DNA of 24,857 bases from Phoronis australis (Eukaryota; Phoronida; Phoronidae). The notes beneath the pieces are model-generated. The model was not told the origin of the DNA, ran no database searches, and saw only the letters and a program-made list of their open reading frames with translations. Shown in pieces: positions 16,406 through 24,857 of this stretch. The stretch is taken from NCBI GenBank assembly GCA_002633005.1, contig NMRA01000484.1:37710-62566 (forward strand), given 5' to 3'. A program made the position numbers and the translations under genes. Position 1 is the first letter of the stretch, and each line of letters opens with the position of its first letter.

Positions 16406-18444
16406 AAAAATAAATGGAGGGGCTGAAAGCTTGCCGAGCTAATGTTTATTGTGATACAGTAGTGATATTTTCCATGGTTTTATAACGATAGCATGATGTC
16501 ATTCATAGGAATAATTCTTTTAGAGATAGTTACTAGGAGTTGTCTTTAAGGAACTCTCCTATGTCGAACATACATGTACAGGTACTGTGCCGGCGGTAGG
16601 ATTTCTTGATGAATGTGTTCAGAGTACACTTGTCTGACGTAGGCCTACATGTAGTGGCGATTGTATACAAAGATTTCAGTGATTTCAGATGTTCAAGTTT
16701 AACACATAAACCGCAACGGCTACCTCTGGGATGAACCAAAGTACACGTGAACACGAACTTCTTGCGAATACTGAAAACCCCGTGCCCATCGACGGTTGTC
16801 AACCTTATCTTTGGGAATTGGTTATTCTGTATGGATAAGAACGAATTTGTTGGTTTCTGGTTTACATGTTCATGTATGTACGAAAAACAACTGATTGATA
16901 AACGATTTCTTTCAATTAGAAGATAATCCTGTAAGAAATGATGATGCAGGATGACAGAGGGGGGAATTCGATATATCATCCAATTCCCAAATGGCGTGGT
17001 ACACTAAACGATTTTTGCCCTGTCTGAAATAAGTCTCCAAACTTATAAAAGTCGGACAGCTCTTCAAAGTGTTCCAAAATGTTCTTAAAACTCAAAATGA
17101 CAATAAGTGAATTGCTTATTGACTTACATGTTGGAACAAGACTAGTGGTTTAATTTCACAAACTAAATAGAAAGGGAATTTTAAGGCCTTAAATAAATCA
17201 AATTAAACGTATTGCTCATTAACTTGGAAATATTGTCCTTGCAATTGCTGTGCATATAGAGCATGTGATGACTGGGGCACCCACGTTCAAAATAAGGTGT
17301 AACCGGCAGGAGGCCCAGTGAAAAACTGAATTTGAATCCCCGGCGTTGAAGCATGTGGATTTTTGGCACACTCTATGTGTCATTTTCCCCACTCATCAGA
17401 AACTGTTCACACCCGTGTTCCAACAAGGGATTTTGAAACAACCCGAACTCGGGACCTCGCCTTCTCAAAAAATACTTGTAAAGAATGACCCAAATAAAAT
17501 GAACTTTTCAGACTGAGATTCTGCGCTGGCCAACTGCATGGTAACATCTTATTTTCAACGTGAGTATTGTACGTCAGTCATGACGTACACGTGAATGAGA
17601 ACAAGCAATCAATTCAGTTTTTAAGAACAAAAATTCATTGCTCAATACTACAGGAAACTAAAAAAAAAAAACAAGAAAGGGCAAAGACAACCTTTCCAAG
17701 CAATGAGTTTAATTTTATTTATTTAAGAATTTTTAAAACGGTTTTCTATCCACGGTTTGGGAGTCGGAATTTCATCAATATCTTTGAAAGGTCTTTTAGA
17801 TATGCAAAAGTCGTCTGTAAGTGTACTTTACGATTTGGGGATCGGACTTTGGAGTTTTTCCAACTTAAGGCGGCAGTTATATTCACTGAAACATCATCAA
17901 TTCTTACAAGCCATAGATTAGCTTCTAATTAGCAAAAATCATCTATGAATCTATCGATTTTCGTAGATACATAAACAAGTAAATCAGAAACAAACGAATT
18001 TTTTTATCAAAACGGAATGTTATAATAAGCAATTTCCTCATGCATGCTTGCAGACTGGGGGAATATGAAAGATGGGGCATTCGTATTAAGCTGTATTTTT
18101 TGCTCATTTCCGAGGTATCTATAACGGTTCACGAGGTAAACTTGAGCTCTGCTGTCAAAAAAACGTTGAAATCTTTTTTTTTGTGATTGCGAGAGTTGTT
18201 TGACATGTACACGGTCATCAAAAAAACAGTTGTAGTAGCCTAGACAGCAGTGTTTTATGCATGTGGGTATTCCTTACAAACAACTCATAGTAACCATCTT
18301 CCGAAGAGATACTATTCCTGTAATACTACGGGAAACGGAAACATTATTTTATAACTAACCATTAGGAATAGTTCTTTTGTGTAAATCGCAAGGCCTTCAC
18401 GTTCTTCAAAATTCCACCCTTTCGATGGCGGCAATGCTACTGTA
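16406..18444. other. Spacer enclosed by the large inverted repeat
   Basis: About 2 kb with no confirmed gene. The longest frame, 16979-16533 on the minus strand (148 codons, Cys/His-containing, starting MIYRIPPSVILHHHF), has no domain I recognise. It is not repeated elsewhere in the window, so it is the only weak candidate for a real exon here. A 121-codon plus frame (17567-17932) overlaps a dispersed repeat piece (17844-17903) and is less credible. TAGGCCTACATGTAG lies at 16640-16654. Confidence 0.35.
17844..17903 (+). repeat. Dispersed repeat fragment shared with 21549-21606
   Basis: GACTT-GAGTTTTT, AAGGCGG, GTTATAT, TTCACTGAAACA and TTC occur in the same order in both places. They differ mainly by an extra GTTATATCGCCAC-like piece in the second. 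It is too short to classify. Confidence 0.5.
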
Positions 18445-19257
18445 TTATTTCACATTTTTGGTTGTTTTGGTCGAATGGTTGGGCTGTGCAAGAATGTTTT
18501 TTGGTGCATTTGGAGTTTCGACTTCCATCGTGAATACTTGGCAGTGTCAGATTTACGTGTATAGAGGGACAAAGGGACATTTCCCCCGAACTGCTCCACC
18601 GAGAGAGGGTCCCGTCTGAAATGGGACACATTAAGATGAAAGGCTAAACATCATTAAGCTTGGAAAAATAGTGACAGTGCATTTCACTGTCGTATGGTCC
18701 CAAAACTATGCAGGGAGTGGCTGCCTTCAACATGAAAGCCGGTTGCACGATTTCACAAAAAGAAAAAACTGGAAAATAGAGGTAATATATTCTCACATTG
18801 GGCCTTCTCTCCGTGAGCGGTACCTTCAGAATTCACCTATAAAAACAAAAATGGTGGCCACTTGATTGTCATCAAGTGCCTCCTTCAAGGGCGGGCCTCT
18901 AAATATGAAACTATGAAAACTATCATGAAATGCACAGCAATTGAAGTTATCTGTCAGGTCATTAATTTCTCTTAAGTAAAATACAGTTTCAATAAAAAAT
19001 AAAACGAAATTTGTCTCTGTTATCTCTTGCCAGAGAGTGGTATATGGAAAATGTTGTTTAGTATTCGCAAATTTGACTTATTTAATTTAAAAATCTAGTA
19101 AAGTAGTACACTCCCTAAAAGCTTCGCTTTACAAATTTTCTCGATTTTTCAAAATACGATGGAATATACGCACGTTTTTACGTGCGTTTAGATGAGATGT
19201 GCTGCAAAAGTGAAGGCCCTAACGACAATGTCCTGGCCAGGGTCTTCAAAAGGTAAT
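18445..19257 (-). repeat. Right arm of a large inverted repeat (partner 15624-16405)
   Basis: This is the reverse-complement counterpart of 15624-16405 (anchors listed there). It contains a private perfect hairpin, ACGCACGT-TTTT-ACGTGCGT (19168-19187), which is absent from the left arm. Frames such as 18377-18619 and 18671-18865 are not conserved between arms and are not called. Confidence 0.8.
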
Positions 19258-19487
19258 TACCTGAAGCAGAGTTGTCTTAACAACATTTAAAAAATGTCCT
19301 CTTAGAAGTTTCTTATCCGTATTTCGCGGTCTTTCTTTTCTCGACTGTCCCCGGCCCCACACCTACATGTATATCGGTTGCCACGGTTTAACCCTAACGC
19401 ATGATTTGGGGGGATGTCGTATCCCCCGCCCCCCTGCCGCTTCTTACGGCCCTATTCCAGAATGTAAGATACAAGCATTTGCTTTTT

Positions 19488-19790
19488 GATAGCAGCTATA
19501 TTGAAATTAAACATGATTATCAGCCTGATTAATAATAGTTTCCTGATCGTTAACTCCAACGTCCACAGTTTTGGTCTGATGCCCTTCTCTAATAAACTCA
19601 CTTTTTCTACGAGCAGCAAGGTATGTAAATTGTCGTCATATTGACTTACATGTATCTACTCAATATCAATCGATCTCGCCACCCTTACAATGTATATTTC
19701 ACCTTTGTTGTGACTTTTGGTGTAATGCCTTCAGTGTGATTTAATGTTTATTGTTATGCTGCCCTGTCTGTATGAATTTATATGCGTTTT
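19488..19790 (+). repeat. Copy D of the A/B repeat family (partial)
   Basis: This matches copy B from about 23933 to 24290: ATATT-AAATT-A-CATGATT, GTCCACAGTTTTGG-CTGA, CTTTCTCTAA-AAACTCAC, GTATATTTCAC, GACTTTTG-TAATGC and TTATGCTGC-CTGTCTGT. It lacks about 60 bases present in B. The corresponding part is deleted in copy A, so D and B are the only two witnesses of this internal piece. Confidence 0.6.
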
Positions 19791-20618
19791 AATTCTATCT
19801 GAAATTTCAGATGTAAACAAAATATTAAATAGGTTTTGCTTTAGTCCTGGATAGAGAAAATTATCCTACACATGATTGAACAATGCATTTAAATGATTTA
19901 TTTCAGCATCTCCACTCCTTATATTTGCATGTAGCTGCCAATTAGCTATCAATGTAACTTAAAAGAAGAACTGTACCTTGTTTTTTGTTTCATTACTTTT
20001 TGAAGTGAGAAATGATTGCATTAAGTGTTATTGTCAATATATTGTGGAGAAACTACTTTTCATGGAGAGGGCAATGAAAATGACAATTACTCGATAAATA
20101 GGTGACAGCGGTTATCTTCACAATAGATGGAAAAATTCTGCAAAATATGAGACATAAGAGCCCATTTGCATGTAACAGTCCCAAATAGGGATTCAACCAA
20201 GTTCCTTAAATCTACTGCGTATTCGTGGACTAGTGAAAAAACTTGTTATCCTTTGTCATTTTGTATTAGTTTCATAGCTAAGTATTTTTTTGGATTTGAT
20301 ACAAATCGAGAGTGCACTCCAGTTTAAATTCTCAACATTTTTTAAAATAAGTAGGGACCTATTCATTCAACGCCCTTATTTAAGGACTAAGACTCTATCT
20401 ATTTTTATTGAACTAAGGGTGCAGCTTTCAATTATATTATTAGAATATGTTATTAGTTAAAGAGGCCATCATTATAAAAATATAACAGTGAGAAAATATT
20501 ACGTCTGTGAGTAAAGAACGATACAAATACGGAGAAGATTTAAGGAACTTAGATGAGACCCTTTTTGGGACTGTTTCATGCATCTTGCAACTTTTGCGAA
20601 AAGTGCGTACTTTTACGT
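19791..20618. other. No recognised feature
   Basis: About 830 bp of AT-rich DNA with no sustained frame, recognised family or repeat partner in the window. Confidence 0.5.
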
Positions 20619-20668
20619 AATATTAAAAAACGTACAATCGCCGCACAAATAAAAAGTTCAAGTTCAGT

Positions 20669-20701
20669 CAACGTTCCGTCTATTCATTAGCCATCATCAG
20701 G
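20669..20701 (-). ncRNA. Hammerhead-ribozyme-like motif, PLE copy 2
   Basis: The minus-strand block has the same length (33 bases) and position as in copy 1. CUGAUGA is intact. The stem II region GGCUA-AUGAA-UAGAC pairs at four of five positions, better than copy 1. The second core box reads GGAA instead of GAAA, which should abolish cleavage. Together the two copies look like independently decayed versions of one ribozyme. Confidence 0.4.
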
Positions 20702-20783
20702 ATAATAAATACTTACAAAGGACAGCTCAGGTAACATCCATAAAGTGAAGTAAGAGCTACAAGGAACTGTAAGAAGCTGGTCT

Positions 20784-21050
20784 TCACCATAGTTGCAGGG
20801 TCACTGAGCTCTGCATGTTATTCAGAGAATCAGTAGCATGCTGGTTCTGAATGGCCAATGAGGCTTTAATGTACAGTAATTCCTCTCTACAGATAATAAT
20901 ATCTGAATTGGCTTGGTGATTGTTGCTAACACAATACATATATATGTTGCTTTTCTCTGAGGTGTGATGCTCTTTCAGCCTGTCACAAAGGCGTCTCTGT
21001 AAGTTTGATTTCCAAAAAAGAACTGCAAAATGTCGCCAAAATATATGCAT
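20784..21050 (-). pseudogene. C-terminal GIY-YIG endonuclease tail of a Penelope-like element
   Basis: An 88-codon open fragment on the minus strand includes RRLCDRLKEHHTS, CVSNNHQANSD, EELLYIKASLAI, NQHATDSLN and MQSSVTLQLW. It ends at the same Trp-stop as copy 1. The R-x-x-x-H region and E-x-LYIK fit the C-terminal half of the GIY-YIG nuclease in Penelope-like retroelements, which cuts target DNA for integration. The N-terminal GIY and YIG strands and the whole reverse transcriptase are missing. The Met at 21050 lies within unrelated or decayed sequence, so it is not a genuine start. It is more intact than copy 1 because the internal stop is absent. The family call is from motif recognition only. 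Confidence 0.6.
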
Positions 21051-22440
21051 CGACAGTAGTAACTTGTCTCATGATTTTATAATTTTTATAACTCGTCTAC
21101 ACGAGTGATGTATCACGTGGAAACAGTTCTTTTCTCAAAAACTCATTTTCTTGTGACAAGATTTAATTCCTCACGAATTTCAGGTGCATCATGTGGTAGT
21201 TTAGTGAAGGCTGATAGAATCAGAGTGCGGTGAATGAAAAAGCGTCGTTTTGAAATTGTCAAGGAATCCGACCTTGGCCGTTAAGAATGACTTCTGAATT
21301 AGTCCACGTTCCAATATACACTTCTCCTCAGATTGTTCATTACGAAGATGAGAAATGATTCCTTTGTTATGGAAAAACTAACAATTTGGTATTGATGATA
21401 GCGTGCTCGGCGCATAACATGGCATGGCGTGATTAACCTGACCTCAAGCAATAACTAAATGCCACTTCTTTCCAAACACTGGAATTGTGTTCGATCTGAG
21501 AATGGAACACGTTAGCGTATCAGATTATAGCGACAAGTTGTTTAAGTCCGACTTGAGTTTTTGACTGAAGGCGGTTATATCGCCACTTCACTGAAACAGC
21601 AGTTCATGAAAACGCCGTGGTTGTTTCTTTGGGAAAATGGTTATTAGCAGGGTATGACAACAAAGAATGGATCATTGTTGAAACATGTTGCTCGTAATTT
21701 GGCATTTTTTAATCTTTCGTTTTGAAGAAATAGTTTCAGAACGAGAATGTTTCGATAAAGCACTGGTTTCAAATTGTCAATAGTAAAATAGTCCCAATTA
21801 TTTTGAATGGCAAACTGACTCAAATACTGAGACCAAGTATAACAAATTTTTCAAATTTCTGTAATGCCTCGGACGAAGTAGATCAATTATCGAACAAAAG
21901 AGAGCCGGCCCAGCAAACATAAATGCCAGAATGAAGTTAATCAGAAATTGGCTTCAGGGGTGATCTTCCCAACTTTTGGTTGGACTATACAATCGAGCAA
22001 GTTGGAAGCAACGGGAAAACGCCGTAATGCTTCTCGGAAATTCGGGCAACATCTCCGGTCAAATTCAGGGTTCCCGAATGTCCACTATTTAAAAACAAAT
22101 GTAACAAACGATGAATGTTTTAAAAAAATGTAAAGCAAAGGGCGTTGACTAATTTACTTCATTGTTCATTTATTTTCTAACGGGTTAATGCACTGCAAAG
22201 ACGAGCTAACGCGACCACAGAACCCGAACGATCGCTTCACCTAAGTCATATGATGGAAATGCCTGCCAAATGACAATCTATGAGAATTTAAAAAAAATGA
22301 GCAGATCACATGGATATTCGATAAAAGGAGTCAGGCGCCACATATACACTATCCCTGTTTAGGCCATTGGATTTCACAGGGAACAAGGTCCTCAACACCA
22401 TGGTTTGATTGAAATTATCAAGGACCAGGTGTAGTAATTG
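21051..22440. other. No recognised gene
   Basis: About 1.4 kb. It contains the short repeat fragment 21549-21606 (partner 17844-17903). A ~50-base stretch near 22040-22085 (GGAAATTCGGGCAACATCTCC) resembles 7551-7600 and 23415-23460 of the A/B family. No supported coding region was found. Confidence 0.45.
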
Positions 22441-24792
22441 TTTTGCGTGTCCGCATTCCTTGGAATGTGGAGAGACACTCCAGTGTTGCCTATATACCAT
22501 TCTGGGGAGCATTTAACCAACTTTTCAATCAACCACCAGAACATTGGACGCCAAAATAGTTGACAAACGTGATAAGGTGCCGCTTGGATCTGTTAACTCA
22601 GCACCGTCTCCGGGAATTTGCTTAGAAATTCTATGACGGGGGAGGTACCCCGCATGGAAATGTCCCAAAGGTGTAATTGCTATCGTTGACATACAGCATG
22701 TAACTAATTGTGATCGATCGCCTTGGTGACAATGGGGGACTCTCTGAGAAGGGATGGTTTGAGAATATAACTGAGTTCAAAATGGGGTCACGAGTGAACA
22801 CAAGATAAAGCTTTTTCGCAAAAGTAGATAATTGAAACTAGCTGGGGATAGTACCTTAGCACTGAGGTAACTGTGTCACTCTTCTTAGTCGTATGTTCTA
22901 TACTTGTATCTATCTTCGTAGTCACAACACGGAATTACAGCCGCAGTGTCGAACTTAGATTTGTTTTGGTGCTTTTTCCTGCACTTTTTCCCTAACGTGA
23001 TATAGCGTGAAGAGATGTTTTCATATTCGATAAATGTTTCATTATGGGGCGCTGAGGATTTTCAGCCAATAACAACAGCCATACAAAAAATTCCTTTATC
23101 TTCAGTACAATAGGTTAAAAGGCGCACTCATGACATTGATTTTTGATTGATATGATGTCTTGGTAAACACTAGGTTTACCTACTGGATCAGACCGCGTGA
23201 AGGAGAGGTCAGGACATCCACAGTCACTTCAGGTATGTGGATTGACTTACACTGCATGTTCACGCAAATTAAAGAACGGGCATGCCCTATTGTAGCTTGT
23301 ATCAGTCGATCATAGGTACCAGAACTGTATGACTGAATGTGAAAATTTCGGGACGAACCCCTTCGTTTTACATTGAAGTAATACCGAAAGTAAGTCGGCC
23401 ATCTTGCCAGGACTTTTAGGAAAGCGGGCAGCCATCTCCAGAAAGCTCAGGATTCACGAATAAAACCAAACTCAACATATGTTGTAAAGACGTGTGGCGT
23501 AGATATAACTGTGAAATATTGAAGTTTAGACACATTATGAGGTATATCATCCTAGCTCCACTGCCTTGTTTCCCTAGAGAAGCAATTAAAGAACCAGTGA
23601 TTGCTAAACACAAGAATAGTCCTAATTTGGTGTCCCAGAAATCGAGATACACTGTACGAGAACCTACTTTTATACGAATAAAAGGTAACCAAAAGCACTG
23701 ATCTGTAACTGGAATCAGCGGGTACAGAAAATGAGAGGTTTATCTAAACCACGATGTCTCTAGGTATCCAAGAAGCTTGGAGATATAAGCATCGCCATTG
23801 CATTGTTATTCGTACGACTGTGTTTGGTGAGAGCTCTTCCGGTTCCACCTCGTTGTGTTGTCGGCTACGAATTAAACTCGTTAAACTTACAACTCTTTGC
23901 CTATTTTATCCGGCGCATTTGCTATTGTAAAGGCAACCATATTACAATTTATCATGATTGTCGTCTGGAGGATTTTCTAACAAACTATGACCGTCCATCT
24001 TGAATTACAATATGATTATAAGATTTAAGTTTGTAGTAAGTATCACGTTCGTTACCCAAAAGGTCCACAGTTTTGGCCTGAGGCCTTTCTCTAACAAACT
24101 CACATGCATGGCATGTAAATTGACGATAAAATTTCTCTATTCAATATACATCGATCTCTCCATTGTATATAACGTATATTTCACGTTGCGACTTTTGTCT
24201 AATGCTGTCATTGTGTTTCAAAGTTCATTATTTCTCTGCACTGCTTGAGTGTTTAAATGCTCATTATTATGCTGCACTGTCTGTGTGTTGTTTTCTTGTT
24301 TCCTTCACTTTACAATGCTTAGGACATGCAGTAGTGTTGCACAAAGATGGATGGAATTATACAACTGTTGTTACATGTAAATCACGTTTAAGATCTCAAC
24401 CTCGGCGCCTTGCAGGGATGCTCTCTACGTTTGTCGCCAGTATAATCTGTGCCTAAGTTGCACCACCTGCTTCGGGCACCTTCTCCCCGTTGATTAAGAA
24501 TAATTACCGCGAGAACTTTAGGGGGCCACGGCCCCCTTATCCCTCCTCCACATGTAAATCTGCCACTACGTTTGAAACGTGATTGTCTGATGCTATTTGT
24601 GCCGGTTTGCACAACTGCGCAGTGTTTTTAATACCAGTCAAATCCATCCAAGGAGTGTAATGTATTCTATGTACACTCTTTGACCCAGGAAAGCCGAAAC
24701 CGGTGAGTCGGTAACCTGACTGAGACGAACCCGGTTTTGGATATTGTAAGAGGTGGGTCGAGGGGGTCGTGGGTAGAAGGGGTTGTGAGTCG
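22441..24792 (+). mobile_element. Copy B of the ~2.4 kb repeat family (most continuous copy)
   Basis: This is collinear with all four parts of copy A and with partial copies C and D, so it is the best template for the family. It lacks the LINE: the target appears once, at 23661-23673. Relative to A it carries a ~124-base extra segment (23793-23916) and keeps the 23985-24340 interior that A has lost. No frame is conserved between copies and no transposase, integrase or reverse transcriptase is seen, so a non-autonomous element is likely. It carries the palindrome GGGGGCCACGGCCCCC near 24522 and a hAT-terminus-like 13-mer at 24556-24568. The ends are not resolved because the window stops in the adjoining microsatellite. 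Confidence 0.7.
23793..23916. repeat. Copy-B-specific insertion (~124 bp)
   Basis: Copy A reads straight through from TATATGAGC to ATTTGCTATTGTAAAGG, whereas copy B has about 124 extra bases at that point, beginning TCGCCATTG and ending TTATCCGGCG. It is either a small insertion in B or a deletion in A. GCA on both sides is too short to prove target duplication. Confidence 0.5.
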
Positions 24793-24857
24793 AGGGAGGG
24801 AGAGAGAGAGAGAGCAACAGAGAGAGAGAGAGGGAGAGAGAGAGGGAGAGAGGGAGA
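24793..24857. repeat. GA-rich microsatellite
   Basis: (GA)n with GGGA interruptions runs to the window end. It lies directly at the 3' end of copy B; copy A has only GTGAGAGAAAGA in the same place. Confidence 0.9.

Larger units (their letters stand above)
20619..21050 (-). mobile_element. Penelope-like element, 3' fragment, copy 2
   Basis: This is a minus-strand 3' end of the same Penelope-like family as 3841-4540, without the inserted element. The order on the minus strand is GIY-YIG tail (21050 to 20784), ~80 non-coding bases, hammerhead-like block (20701-20669), then the GCCGCACAAAT-containing end. Upstream of 21050 no reverse transcriptase was seen, so it is 5'-truncated like copy 1. No target-site duplication could be defined. 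Confidence 0.6.

Noticed and set aside
16062-16406. 114-codon frame in the left inverted-repeat arm
   Set aside because: The other arm carries the same DNA without a corresponding open frame.

Overview
The window looks like intergenic or intronic DNA from an invertebrate animal, probably a marine one. It is AT-rich, carries decayed retroelements of several animal classes, and repeatedly shows short palindromes such as TAGGCCTA and TACATGTA. It has no bacterial-style gene packing, operons or intact long ORFs. I cannot name the species. Hemichordate, echinoderm, amphioxus or another marine phylum would all fit. No intact protein-coding host gene, rRNA or tRNA could be supported. Almost every recognisable feature is a mobile-element relic, a duplicated repeat or a fold-back structure.

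Layout, left end. 1-480 is unique-looking DNA with a CRE and two CCAAT boxes. 485-667 is an array of a 13-base motif in both orientations built around a 55-base near-perfect palindrome. 811-3261 is bounded by a ~75-95 bp inverted repeat. 3841-4540 is the minus-strand 3' end of a Penelope-like element (GIY-YIG tail plus a hammerhead-ribozyme-like motif), interrupted by a ~290 bp insertion. 4688-4848 is a G/C-rich fold-back and 4849-5145 an old copy of the main repeat family. 5479-6531 holds palindromic tandem units followed by a cluster of ETS, YY1 and NRF-1-like sites.

Middle and right. A large repeat unit (copy A) lies at 6554-7779, 10903-11115, 12230-12404 and 13262-13575. Its sister, copy B, lies at 22441-24792, and partial relatives lie at 4849-5145 (C) and 19488-19790 (D). 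Copy A is split by a 3.1 kb 5'-truncated LINE (7780-10889) with a 13-bp target-site duplication; copy B supplies the empty site. That LINE is dead: it has several frameshifts, two in-frame stops, and an internal deletion that removed the reverse-transcriptase catalytic (YADD) box. A second LINE relic of another clade, which keeps YADD, lies on the minus strand at 13961-14880. A ~780-bp inverted repeat (15624-16405 / 18445-19257) encloses a ~2 kb spacer. A second Penelope-like 3' end sits at 20619-21050. The window ends in a GA-rich microsatellite. A 55-N assembly gap lies at 12546-12600.

Nothing here acts together as a pathway. The window is best read as a layered insertion history: a repeat family spread first, copies A and B were both present by the time the LINE entered A, and Penelope-like ends were later interrupted by a small element. 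The points most worth a second look are the duplicated hammerhead-like motif, the LINE lacking its catalytic box with a paralogous empty site, the 13-mer palindrome array, the large inverted repeat, and the uncharacterised A/B repeat family.
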